Assembly (NCBI RefSeq): GCF_002159085.1
Contig: NZ_LZRU01000005.1
Span: forward strand, 61,840 to 125,839
Length of the DNA: 64,000 nt
From: Thermobacillus sp. ZCTH02-B1
GTDB lineage: Bacteria > Bacillota > Bacilli > Paenibacillales > Paenibacillaceae
Direction: 5' to 3'
The notes beneath the pieces are model-generated. The model did not search any database. It was not told the origin of the DNA and was given only the letters and a program-made list of their open reading frames with translations. This document shows, in pieces, positions 16,539 to 24,833 of this stretch; the stretch's first letter is position 1; each line of letters opens with the position of its first letter. Position numbers and translations under genes: made by a program.

Positions 16539-16588
16539 TTCGTTGCGAAAACGGGTTGTCATTTCGACGTTCAAGGAGTGGAGCCTTC

Positions 16589-17491
16589 ATGCGCAAGATG
16601 CTGTTCCCCCTCCTGCTGGTGCTGACGCTCGTCGTCACGGCATGCGGCGGAGGAAATCCGAAATCGTCCCGGGGCGATACGATCCTCTACGAATCGGAGA
16701 CCGGACCGGTCGAAGTGCCGGCGAATCCCCGGCGCGTCGTCTCCCTGTCCGGTTTCACCGGCAACCTGCTGCACCTCGGCGTGCCCGTTATCGGCGCCGA
16801 CATCTGGTCGAAGAACGCCGTGCAGTTCGCCGAGATGCTCAAGGATGTGGAGGAAGCGTCGGAAGAAAATCTGGAAAAGCTCATCGAACTTGACCCCGAC
16901 CTGATCGTGGCGCTGTCGACCGCCAAGAACCTGGACAGAATAAGAGAAATCGCCCCCACCGTCACGTATACCTGGGGCGCGCGCGACATTTTCGACATGC
17001 ACATCGAAATCGGCAAGGCGGTCAACAAGGAGAAGGAAGCCCGCGAGTGGGTGGACGCCTTCAAAAAGCGGCTGGAAGAGGCCGGCGCGAAAATCAGGGC
17101 GAAGATCGGCGAGGACGCCACCGTCACCGTCATCGAGGTGTACGACAAGTCGATCTACGTGTTCGGCAACAACTGGGCGCGCGGCACGGAGCTGCTGTAC
17201 CAGGAAATGAACCTCGGCATGCCGGAGAAGGTGAAGGAGCACGCCCTCGAGGCCGGCTACTACGCGCTGTCGCCCGAGGTGCTGCCGGAATTCGTCGGCG
17301 ACTACCTGATCATCAGCAAATATTCGAACGCCGACACGTCCTTCCAGGACACCGAGACGTACAAGAACATTCCCGCCGTGAAGAACGGCCGGGTGCTCGA
17401 AATGACCGGCGAGGGCGCATCGTTCACCGACCCCTACACCCTCGAAATGCAGCTCGAGCTGTTCGAGGACTTCTTCCTGAACAGCCCGTGA
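16589..17491 (+). CDS. Iron-siderophore ABC transporter substrate-binding lipoprotein
   Basis: A 300-residue class III (BtuF/FhuD-type) binding protein with a lipoprotein signal (LVVTAC, Cys19). The N-lobe has PANPRRVVSLSGFTGNLLHLGVPVIG and LIELDPDLIV, typical of ferric-siderophore binding proteins. ATG 16589 has AAGGAG about 10 bases upstream; an in-frame ATG at 16469 lies before the promoter and is rejected. It is the first gene of a Fur-controlled operon with two FecCD permeases. Confidence 0.9.
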   Translation: MRKMLFPLLLVLTLVVTACGGGNPKSSRGDTILYESETGPVEVPANPRRVVSLSGFTGNLLHLGVPVIGADIWSKNAVQFAEMLKDVEEASEENLEKLIELDPDLIVALSTAKNLDRIREIAPTVTYTWGARDIFDMHIEIGKAVNKEKEAREWVDAFKKRLEEAGAKIRAKIGEDATVTVIEVYDKSIYVFGNNWARGTELLYQEMNLGMPEKVKEHALEAGYYALSPEVLPEFVGDYLIISKYSNADTSFQDTETYKNIPAVKNGRVLEMTGEGASFTDPYTLEMQLELFEDFFLNSP

Positions 17492-17509
17492 CGGAAAGGA
17501 TGACGCTTC

Positions 17510-18523
17510 GTGCTGAAGCTTGCGGTCCGCCCGCGCCGGGCGGCGTTCGGATGGACGCTGGCCGCCGGTGCGGCGGTCATGGCCGGGATGTTCGTCGTGT
17601 CGCTCGTATACGGCGCGGCGGACATCCCTTTTCGCGATGTTTGGAAAGCGCTGTTCTCCCGGGAAGTCAATGACCGGATTCTGATCATCCGGGAGATCCG
17701 GCTGCCGCGGGAGATCGCCGCGATGGCCGTCGGCGCGGCGCTGGCGACCGCCGGGGCGATCATGCAGGGGATGACGCGCAACCCGCTCGCCGATCCCGGG
17801 CTGCTCGGCATTACCGCGGGCGCGAACCTGGCGCTGGCGATCGGATTTGCGTTTTTCCCCTCCCTCGGCTACTTCGGCATGACGGTCGCGGGCGCGATCG
17901 GCGCAGCGCTCGGCATGCTGCTCGTCCTCGGTCTCGGCGCGTCGCGCCGGGACGGCTGGTCCCCGCTCCGGCTCGTGCTGGCGGGATCAAGCGTCTCGTT
18001 CTTCCTGTACGCGCTCGCCGATGCGATCGGCATCGCCTTCAAGGTGTCGAAGGACGTCTCGATGTGGACGGCGGGCGGCATCATGGGCACGACGTGGCGG
18101 CAGCTTGACGTCGTCTTGCCGGTCGTCGTCGCCGGTCTGATCGCCGCGATGCTGTATGCCCGGCAGCTCATGGTGCTCTCCTTGAGCGAGGACGTCGCCG
18201 TCGGGCTCGGGCAGCGCACGGCCCTCGTCAAGGCCGTGCTGTCCTGCGTCGTCATCCTGCTGGCCGGCGTGTCCGTCGCCCTTGTCGGCAACATGGCGTT
18301 CATCGGCCTGATGGTGCCGCATATCGCGCGGGCGCTCGTCGGCACCGACTACCGGCGCGTCCTGCCGATGGCGGCGGTAGCGGGCGCCTCGCTGCTGCTG
18401 CTCGCCGACACGCTCGCCCGGACGATCGGCAAACCCTATGAAGTGCCGACGGCGGCGATCATCGCCGTGCTCGGCATTCCGTTCTTCCTGATCATCGCGC
18501 GCCAAGGGGGGCAACGGTCATGA
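17510..18523 (+). CDS. FecCD-family siderophore-iron ABC permease (first subunit)
   Basis: A 337-residue permease with about ten membrane helices. Family motifs include LPREIAAMAVGAALATAGAIMQGMTRNPLADPGLLGITAGANLA and the coupling region near FIGLMVPHIARALVG. The start is GTG 17510 with GGAAAGGA upstream. Its stop overlaps the start of the second permease by 4 bases, indicating translational coupling and a heterodimeric channel. Confidence 0.92.
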   Translation: MLKLAVRPRRAAFGWTLAAGAAVMAGMFVVSLVYGAADIPFRDVWKALFSREVNDRILIIREIRLPREIAAMAVGAALATAGAIMQGMTRNPLADPGLLGITAGANLALAIGFAFFPSLGYFGMTVAGAIGAALGMLLVLGLGASRRDGWSPLRLVLAGSSVSFFLYALADAIGIAFKVSKDVSMWTAGGIMGTTWRQLDVVLPVVVAGLIAAMLYARQLMVLSLSEDVAVGLGQRTALVKAVLSCVVILLAGVSVALVGNMAFIGLMVPHIARALVGTDYRRVLPMAAVAGASLLLLADTLARTIGKPYEVPTAAIIAVLGIPFFLIIARQGGQRS

Positions 18524-19527
18524 TGGCGAGGGAGCTGATCCGCAAGCAGCGTCTCTGGCTGGTCGGCCTGTTCGGCCTGATCGCGGTCACCGCCGTCGCG
18601 GGCATGGGGCTCGGACAGGCCTCGCTCTCGTTCGACCGGCTGATCCCGACACTCCTCGGCCAGGGCACGTTCAAGGAAGAATACGTGCTGTTCTCGATCC
18701 GGCTGCCGCGCATCGCGATCACGCTGCTCGCCGGCATGGCGCTCGCGCTGTCCGGCGCGATTCTGCAGGGGATCACCCGCAACGAGCTGGCCGATCCCGG
18801 CATCATCGGCATCAACTCCGGCGCGGGCGTCGCCGTGACGGTCTACTACATGTTCTTCCCGATCGACGCCGGCGTCTTCGTCTGGCTGGTGCCGGCCGTC
18901 GCCTTCGCCGGCGCGCTGACGACCGCGCTCCTGATCTGGCTGGCGGCATACCGCCGCGGGTCCGGGCTGCATCCGCTGCGGCTCGTGCTGATCGGCGCCG
19001 GCACCTCGATCGCGCTCTCGGGGCTCATGATCGTGCTGATCTCGTCCGTCGACCGGTTCAAGGTCGATTTCATCAAGAAATGGCTGGCCGGCAGCATCTG
19101 GGGCGCGGACTGGCCGTTCGTGCTCGCGCTGCTGCCGTGGCTCGCCGTGCTCGTGCCGTTCGTGCTGCTGCGCGCCCGCCGGCTGAACCTGCTCGAGCTC
19201 GGGGAACCGGAGGCGATCGGCCTGGGCGTGCCGCTCACGCGCGAGCGCGCCTGGCTGCTGCTCGCGGCCGTCGCGCTGGCCGCCGCCGCCGTCTCGATGA
19301 CGGGCGCCATCGCCTTCGTCGGTCTGATGGCGCCGCACATCGCGAAGCGGATCGTCGGGCCGCGTCACCAGCTGTCCATCCCGCTCGCGATTCTCATCGG
19401 CGGCTGGCTGCTGCTCGTTGCGGACACGATCGGCCGCAACACCGGCGGGGCCGAGGGCATCGCGGCCGGCACGATGGCGGCGCTGATCGGCGCGCCGTAC
19501 TTCCTGTACCTGCTCATGCGCAGATAA
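18520..19527 (+). CDS. FecCD-family siderophore-iron ABC permease (second subunit)
   Basis: A 335-residue paralogue of the preceding permease, with ALSGAILQGITRNELADPGIIGINSGAGVA and FVGLMAPHIAKRIVG. The start codon ATG 18520 overlaps the upstream stop (ATGA); a second ATG directly follows. No ATP-binding gene follows, so the importer must borrow a FecE/YusV-like ATPase encoded elsewhere, as several Bacillus siderophore systems do. Confidence 0.92.
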   Translation: MMARELIRKQRLWLVGLFGLIAVTAVAGMGLGQASLSFDRLIPTLLGQGTFKEEYVLFSIRLPRIAITLLAGMALALSGAILQGITRNELADPGIIGINSGAGVAVTVYYMFFPIDAGVFVWLVPAVAFAGALTTALLIWLAAYRRGSGLHPLRLVLIGAGTSIALSGLMIVLISSVDRFKVDFIKKWLAGSIWGADWPFVLALLPWLAVLVPFVLLRARRLNLLELGEPEAIGLGVPLTRERAWLLLAAVALAAAAVSMTGAIAFVGLMAPHIAKRIVGPRHQLSIPLAILIGGWLLLVADTIGRNTGGAEGIAAGTMAALIGAPYFLYLLMRR

Positions 19528-19530
19528 ATC

Positions 19531-19562
19531 GGGCCGGACTTCCCTTCCGAAGTCCGGCCCTT
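19531..19562. terminator. Terminator between the iron operon and the convergent nos-like operon
   Basis: A 12-bp perfect stem (19531-19542 with 19549-19560, GGGCCGGACTTC) with a 6-base loop. It lies directly after the second FecCD permease. The T-run is short. It may serve both convergent operons. Confidence 0.65.
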
Positions 19563-19608
19563 GATGTGCGGGCGTGCAACCTGCCGGACGGGTCATCGCC
19601 CGCCGCCG

Positions 19609-20334
19609 TCACCGGCGTACCGGTATGCCGTACATCCGCATGAACGCCTCGCGCAGCGCCTGCGGCCCGTCCGCGCCGCCCCCGCCCGCGGCGATATCGT
19701 GGATCACGGCACCGTCCCGCAGGAAGACAATGCGGTCGGCCGCAGCCTCCGCGATCTCGAGCTGGTGCGTCGAGAACAGTACCGTCTGCCCCCGCTCCGC
19801 CGCCTCGCGCACGAGCCGGATGAAGCTCTCCATCCAGTACGGGTCGAGCCCGTTCGTCGGCTCGTCGAGCAGGACGAGCGGCGGCCGCGCGAGCAGCGCC
19901 TGCGCGAACAGCACGCGCTGCCGCATCCCCTTCGAGAACGACGCCACCGGCTTCTTCCCGGTGTCCGCGAGCCCCACTTCGGCCAGCGCCTCGGCCGCCC
20001 GGCTCTTCGGCAGGCCGCGCAGCTTCGCCCAGAACGCCATCGTCTCCATCGCCGTGAGACCGCCGGGAAACCGGAAGTCGTCGGGCATGTAGCCGATCCG
20101 TTCGGCATACGCCAGCCGGTCGTCCTTCCAGCGCAGCCCGCCGACACGGATCTCCCCCGCGTCCGGGTGCAGGATGCCGGCGATCAGCCGCAGGATCGTG
20201 CTCTTGCCCGCGCCGTTGCCGCCGAGCAGCGCGATCACCTGCCCCGCTTCCGCCGCGAGGCTGACATCCCGGATGACCGCCTGCCGGCGCATCGATTTCC
20301 GCACGTGTTCCATGACCAGCACCGGTTCAGCCAC
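19609..20334 (-). CDS. nosF: NosF-like ABC transporter ATP-binding protein
   Basis: A 241-residue ATPase with Walker A GGNGAGKST, signature FSKGMRQRV and Walker B LVLLDEPT. Placement after nosD, nosL and a NosY-like permease identifies it as NosF-like. In nitrous oxide reducers the NosDFY complex acts with NosL to deliver copper/sulfur to NosZ. Here it overlaps the permease gene by 8 bases and ends the operon. Without nosZ nearby, its target protein is unknown. Confidence 0.85.
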   Translation of the reverse strand: MAEPVLVMEHVRKSMRRQAVIRDVSLAAEAGQVIALLGGNGAGKSTILRLIAGILHPDAGEIRVGGLRWKDDRLAYAERIGYMPDDFRFPGGLTAMETMAFWAKLRGLPKSRAAEALAEVGLADTGKKPVASFSKGMRQRVLFAQALLARPPLVLLDEPTNGLDPYWMESFIRLVREAAERGQTVLFSTHQLEIAEAAADRIVFLRDGAVIHDIAAGGGGADGPQALREAFMRMYGIPVRR

Positions 20335-21139
20335 GCCTGCGCCCCCTCTCCCACAGCCATCCGGACAACCCGAGGCAGCCCCCGATCCAGGCGAGGCAGA
20401 CGCCGGCGAACGCCCAGGTTCCGCGCCCCCCGCGCAACCACGTCACCCAGCCCGCGTAGTCCGCCCCGAACATCGAACCGCCGCCGAGCTTGACGACCGC
20501 GAAGATCCGGGCCAGCTCGGCCGGGTTGAACAGCGTCAGCACGGAGACACCCGGCCGGATCCACGGATACGGCAGCATGCCGAGCACCGCGATGATGACC
20601 GCCGGCCAGGCCATGACCGTGAAAAACCAGACGGCGGCGGAGATCGTGAGCGCCTGCCACCGGTTGCGGGCCAGCGCGCCGACGAGCATCGCAAGTCCGA
20701 GATACATCAGCGCGAGGCATACCGAGAACGCGAGCAGCACGACGTACGTCCGGAAGCCGAACCCGCTGCCCGCCGCCCAGCCGGCGACGCCCGCGAGGCC
20801 GAAGCCGAACGCCGCGATCGCGAGCAGCACGACGGCGAGGCCGGCGTACTTGCCGAGCAGCCAGGCGCCCGTCGTCAGCGGGTAGGTGGAGAGCAGCTCC
20901 CAGCCGCCGTCTTCCTTCTCGCCCGTCAGGGAAAAAGACCCCAGCATCAGCGTCATGAGCGGCAGCAGGTACAGGACGAGGTTCAGCATCGTGCCCGTCA
21001 CGCCGGAATATCCCCGCACGTACCCCTGCGCGTTGATCAGCAGCAGGGCGAGCATGAACAGCGCGAACAGCGCCAGGAACGAGTACGCCCACGGATTGCG
21101 GAAGCCGGTCCGGATTTCCCGGACCGCCACCTCAAGCAT
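20327..21139 (-). CDS. nosY: NosY-like ABC-2 type permease
   Basis: A 270-residue ABC-2 type membrane protein with about six helices. It starts EIRTGFRNPWAYSFLALFALFMLALLLIN and has GEKEDGGWELLSTYPLTTGAWLLGKY, the characteristic loop of NosY/GldF-type permeases. ATG 21139 is chosen because it overlaps the NosL stop by 8 bases; the longer in-frame extension lies inside nosL. It presumably forms the membrane part of a NosDFY-like complex. Confidence 0.85.
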   Translation of the reverse strand: MLEVAVREIRTGFRNPWAYSFLALFALFMLALLLINAQGYVRGYSGVTGTMLNLVLYLLPLMTLMLGSFSLTGEKEDGGWELLSTYPLTTGAWLLGKYAGLAVVLLAIAAFGFGLAGVAGWAAGSGFGFRTYVVLLAFSVCLALMYLGLAMLVGALARNRWQALTISAAVWFFTVMAWPAVIIAVLGMLPYPWIRPGVSVLTLFNPAELARIFAVVKLGGGSMFGADYAGWVTWLRGGRGTWAFAGVCLAWIGGCLGLSGWLWERGRRRG

Positions 21140-21968
21140 GCGCGTCACCCGCGGCCACCGCGTCGCCCGCCGGGCCGGCACCGCGGGCGGGGCCGCCGTG
21201 AACATCTGCGCCTTCGCCGCCGGCGGCATCGCCATGGCCGTCACCGCTGCCCGTGCCTTGACCCGCTTCCTGCATGGCCATGCCGCCGTGAGCCGCGCCG
21301 TCTTCCGGCATCGCGCCGGCTTCATGGCCGCCGGCCGGGGCACCGGCTGCGCCGTCGCCTTCATGTCCGCCCTCCTGCCCATGCACGGCCTCGCCGCCGT
21401 GGACGGCATCGTGCCCGCCCGCATCCATGCCATCGTGTGCGCCGTCTTCTCCGTGCATCGCGCCGTCGGCTCCGTGGCCGTGCTCTTCCATGCCTTCCAT
21501 CATGTCACGGTTCCGTTCCCACGAATGGCCGGACAGGTCGTCCGCCGTCATGAGGACGCCCTTTCCCTGCTCCGCGATGAACGCCTCGGCGTCGGACTTG
21601 CTCGCGAACGACAGCACGCCGTACGCCATCGGCGTCCGGAACGACGCGTCGTAGACGTGGTACGCCTTCTCCAGCTTGATCCATCCGAGGTCGTGATAAT
21701 CGCGGACGAACGCCTGTCCGACCTCGTCGTCGCCGTTTTCCGCCATCCACGCGTACATGCAGCCGATGTCGTCGAAAATGAGCGCCCGCCCGTCCTTGAG
21801 CACGATCTGCGTCGCGTGCGCATCGTCCGCGACGGCCATGTTGCATTGCGCGCACCGGTCCGTCTCCTCGTTCACCGCCCGCGCCGCATATTCGTTTTTG
21901 CCGCATGCCACACTAAGGAAGGCTGCCATGACGAACGCAAGCGTCACCGCAACCCGACGATAGCTCAT
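21132..21968 (-). CDS. nosL: NosL-like copper chaperone lipoprotein with a His-rich tail
   Basis: A 278-residue protein. It has a lipoprotein signal (LSVAC, Cys22) and the NosL metal-site region CAQCNM (C39, C42, M44), followed by a complete NosL domain to about residue 150 (ALIFDDIGCMYAW, FRTPMAYGVLSFAS). NosL family proteins bind Cu(I) and hand it to NosZ. Residues about 157-278 form an unusual tail built of Gly, His, Ala, Asp/Glu and Met with 13 His and no Cys, roughly doubling the usual size. The tail looks disordered and metal-buffering (inference). Confidence 0.88.
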   Translation of the reverse strand: MSYRRVAVTLAFVMAAFLSVACGKNEYAARAVNEETDRCAQCNMAVADDAHATQIVLKDGRALIFDDIGCMYAWMAENGDDEVGQAFVRDYHDLGWIKLEKAYHVYDASFRTPMAYGVLSFASKSDAEAFIAEQGKGVLMTADDLSGHSWERNRDMMEGMEEHGHGADGAMHGEDGAHDGMDAGGHDAVHGGEAVHGQEGGHEGDGAAGAPAGGHEAGAMPEDGAAHGGMAMQEAGQGTGSGDGHGDAAGGEGADVHGGPARGAGPAGDAVAAGDAHA

Positions 21969-23317
21969 GTCGCTCTCCTCCTAGCCAGGATGATGATGGC
22001 GCAGGACAACGCCAGCAGGCCCGCTCCCGCGACCCCCGCGGCCCGTCCCGTCTCCCTGCCCGCACCTTCCGTCCCGCGGCCGGGCTTCATGAGCGGCGCG
22101 GCGTCGGCCGCCCAGCCGCTCCGGTCCGCGCCGTACAGCCCCTCGAGAAACTTCATGCCCGGCGACTGGAACAGGATTTGGAACACCGGCCGCCGCTCCG
22201 TCAGCGACAGGAAGAACGGGTTGACGGCGTACGGAAGATCGCTGGCGCCGTCGCCGTCCGCGTCGAGGCCGCTGAACGCGTCCCAGAAATTCCGCTCGAT
22301 CCGGTTTGCGTTGCTTGCTTTCGCGCCCGCGTCCGCGACGTTGCCGATCCACCGGTTCCCCGTGATCAGGTTGCCCTCCGAATCGAGGAGCTGCATCCCC
22401 ATGAAATTGTCCCGGATCTCGTTGTCCTCGATCCGGTTGTCCGACGAGCTTTCCACGAAAATCCCGACCCGGTTGCCGGAGACGGCGTTGCCGCGCACGA
22501 CCGAATGCCGGACCGCGAACAGCAGGATGCCCTGGGAGTTGACGTTCTCGCTCTGCTTTTCAAAAAGGTTCTCCTCGACCAGCACGCCTTCCGCCGTCAT
22601 CACCATCGCGCCGGTCACGTTCATCCGTCCGGTGTTGCCGGTGATGACCGTGCGGTCGGAATACATGACGTGGATGCCGTAGCGCGACGACTCGACGGTG
22701 TTGCCGGTGATCCGCACGTCGTCGCTGTTCTCGATGTAGATCGCGTCATACATCGCGACGACCGTGTTGTGCTCGATCACCGCGCCGTCGGTCTCGTACA
22801 GGTCGATGCCGTTCTTCCGCTCCGTGAACCGGCCGCCCGGCGGCTGCGCGGAGCGGACCGCGCTGCCGCGCACGATCGTCCGGTCGGCCCGCTCGAGGCG
22901 GATGCCGAAGCCCTCCGTCTCGATGTCGAGCCCGTCGAGCAGGACGCCGGGCGCCGTGACGAGCACCGCCGGGCTGTCGCGCCCGCCCGTCTGCACGATC
23001 GCAAGCCCGCGCAGGCTCACGCCCGGCGCCGTCACCGTGACCGCGGGCCGTTCCCCCGCATTCACGATCGTCACGGCGCCGTCCGCCGCCGCTTCGATCA
23101 TCAGCGGCTTGCCGATCGCGGCGGGACCGGCGTATGCGCCGGGCTCAAGCCGCAGCACGGCGCCCTCCGGCGCCGCGTCGACGAGCGGCTGCAGCGGAAT
23201 CGGCTCCTCCGCCGCGGCGGCCGGCCGAAGCGCCGGCGGCGCGGCCAGCGCGAGCGCCGCGATCAGCGCGATCGCCACCGTCCGCCGCAGCCGCAGGCCG
23301 GGGCCGGTCCGCGTCAT
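21965..23317 (-). CDS. nosD: NosD-like periplasmic copper-binding beta-helix protein
   Basis: A 450-residue exported protein with a signal peptide (residues about 10-32). A right-handed parallel beta-helix of CASH/NosD repeats follows (TITGNT..., NRIEDNEIRDNFMGMQLLDSEGNLITGNRWIGN). It ends with the NosD signature NFWDAFSGLDADGDGASDLPYAVNPFF and a C-terminal hydrophobic anchor (LLALSCAIIILARRR). ATG 23317 overlaps the upstream stop by 4 bases; the longer in-frame extension would run through the upstream gene. It overlaps nosL by 4 bases. Confidence 0.88.
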   Translation of the reverse strand: MTRTGPGLRLRRTVAIALIAALALAAPPALRPAAAAEEPIPLQPLVDAAPEGAVLRLEPGAYAGPAAIGKPLMIEAAADGAVTIVNAGERPAVTVTAPGVSLRGLAIVQTGGRDSPAVLVTAPGVLLDGLDIETEGFGIRLERADRTIVRGSAVRSAQPPGGRFTERKNGIDLYETDGAVIEHNTVVAMYDAIYIENSDDVRITGNTVESSRYGIHVMYSDRTVITGNTGRMNVTGAMVMTAEGVLVEENLFEKQSENVNSQGILLFAVRHSVVRGNAVSGNRVGIFVESSSDNRIEDNEIRDNFMGMQLLDSEGNLITGNRWIGNVADAGAKASNANRIERNFWDAFSGLDADGDGASDLPYAVNPFFLSLTERRPVFQILFQSPGMKFLEGLYGADRSGWAADAAPLMKPGRGTEGAGRETGRAAGVAGAGLLALSCAIIILARRRAT

Positions 23318-23796
23318 CGCACCGTCACCTGCTTCTTTTTGTAGATGTGCACGTCTTCGTAATACAGATGGAGATCGACGTCGTAGACGCCCGGCTTGTC
23401 GAACGTATGCTCGGCCGTGTACGTGTTGTCGCCCTCGAAGCGGTGTTTCAGCGTGGTCGGCTGTCCGTCCGCGATGACGACGAACTGGACGTTCGCGTTC
23501 TCGTCCAGCTCCACGCCGGTGAACACCGCCTTCATCGACACCGTCCCGCCGGCCTCGATCTCCGCCGGCTCGACCGCGAGCGTCCCTTCGATGCCGATCA
23601 GACCGATCTGCTGCAAATTCTCGCGCGAGCACGCCGCCAGCAGGACCAACAGCGCCACCGCCGCCAGCCATCCCGGCGCCTTCCGCCGCGTGCTTCGCGG
23701 CCCGGCGGTTCCGGGCGTTCCGCGCGCCGCGGCGGACTCCGCCGTTTCCCGCTTCATCCGGCGTTCCGCAGCCGAGTGTCCGGACTTTGTCAGCAT
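23314..23796 (-). CDS. YtkA-like domain lipoprotein heading the nos-like operon
   Basis: A 160-residue protein. After a basic N-terminus it has a lipoprotein signal (LLVLLAAC) and a single immunoglobulin-like domain with FTGVELDENANVQFVV and DKPGVYDVDLHLYYEDVHIYKKKQVTV. This resembles YtkA/FixH-type domains, which are often encoded next to copper-protein maturation genes. ATG 23796 has AAGGCGGTG upstream. It is the first gene of a tightly overlapping operon (this gene, nosD, nosL, nosY, nosF). In intact clusters nosZ would be expected here or just upstream; it is absent. Confidence 0.75.
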   Translation of the reverse strand: MLTKSGHSAAERRMKRETAESAAARGTPGTAGPRSTRRKAPGWLAAVALLVLLAACSRENLQQIGLIGIEGTLAVEPAEIEAGGTVSMKAVFTGVELDENANVQFVVIADGQPTTLKHRFEGDNTYTAEHTFDKPGVYDVDLHLYYEDVHIYKKKQVTVR

Positions 23797-23910
23797 GTTG
23801 TCACCGCCTTCCCGAACCCTCCTGCATCCATCGTAGAACGCGCGGCGCGCTTCCGCATGACCAAGAAGGGCCAGGAGTTGTGGACATTCCTTGAACGATG
23901 CGCACAAAGA

Positions 23911-23943
23911 AACGCCAAACCGTAGTATGCACGGTTTGGCGTT
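23911..23943 (-). terminator. Terminator of the membrane protein-GT8-LysM operon
   Basis: A 13-bp perfect stem AACGCCAAACCGT/ACGGTTTGGCGTT (23911-23923 with 23931-23943) is followed on the minus strand by TTCTTT. It lies 25 bases after the LysM gene stop. Confidence 0.8.
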
Positions 23944-23968
23944 CCATTTTGCGCACGGGGGATGCGGT

Positions 23969-24772
23969 TCAGAACAGGACGGGGACTTCGACGAGATCCT
24001 GGATGCTGCCGTCCCGCGGGCTGCGCGTATAGACCTGGATCTTTCCCGCCGGCGTCGCCGGCGCCGCGTCGAAGACGAGCGGCGCGCTGAAGGTGCCGAA
24101 CGCCGGCGCGCCCTCCGACGCCGTGACCACCCGCTCGCGCGCGACGATCCGGCCCGCGTCGTCCCGGATCCGGTACAGCAGGTTCGCCTCGAATTCCCGG
24201 GCTCTGCCGGCGAGGGGCGTGCCCGCGGCGACGCGCGTACCGGGCAGCGGCCGGAAGACGACGATGTTGGTCGAAGACGGCAGCGGAACGACCAGCTTGT
24301 AGCCGGGAAAAGGCACGTCCGGCGAGAAGCCGGCGCGGCCCGCGTTCGCGCACGCCAGCTCGTTCAGGGACGCCCCGAACCGGATCCCGATCCGCCAGAG
24401 CGTGTCCCCCGGTTCCACTTCGTATACGAAGGCGGGGATGTAGACGAGCTGCGCGACCCTCAGGATGTCCGGCTGCTCCATCCGGTTCAGCGCCGCCAGC
24501 ATGTCAACGCCGGCGGAGTAGCGCTCCCCGAGCCGGAAGAGCGTATCCCCTTCCGTCACCTGGTGCAGCACGACACTCTCCTGCGAAGTGCCCGGCACGC
24601 GGACGAGCAGTTTCTGGCCCGGGTAGATGAGCCCGGGATCCGTAACCGGCGGGTACAGCGCGTTCGACCGCTGGAGATCGGCCAGGGACGAGCCGAACTG
24701 ATTCGCGATCGAGTACGGCGAATCTCCCGGACGAACGGTGTACACCGCGTGGGTACCCGGTGATATCGGCAT
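23969..24772 (-). CDS. LysM protein with three LysM repeats and a C-terminal Gmad2 domain
   Basis: A 267-residue protein without a signal peptide. Three LysM modules are visible: YTVRPGDSPYSIANQFG (about 10-55), HQVTEGDTLFRLGERY (about 70-115) and YEVEPGDTLWRIGIRFG (about 117-165). The C-terminal 90 residues (GTRVAAGTPLAGRAREFEANLLYRI...GKIQVYTRSPRDGSIQDLVEVPV) match Gmad2, an Ig-like domain of Bacillota spore and cell-surface proteins. The lack of a signal suggests assembly onto spore layers or a non-classical route (inference). ATG 24772 has AGGAGG. It is third in its operon. Confidence 0.85.
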   Translation of the reverse strand: MPISPGTHAVYTVRPGDSPYSIANQFGSSLADLQRSNALYPPVTDPGLIYPGQKLLVRVPGTSQESVVLHQVTEGDTLFRLGERYSAGVDMLAALNRMEQPDILRVAQLVYIPAFVYEVEPGDTLWRIGIRFGASLNELACANAGRAGFSPDVPFPGYKLVVPLPSSTNIVVFRPLPGTRVAAGTPLAGRAREFEANLLYRIRDDAGRIVARERVVTASEGAPAFGTFSAPLVFDAAPATPAGKIQVYTRSPRDGSIQDLVEVPVLF

Positions 24773-24833
24773 CGCACGTCCTCCTGTCGGATGGGTTTTT
24801 CCCCATCCTATGCGGACGCCCATGCACGGGTGC

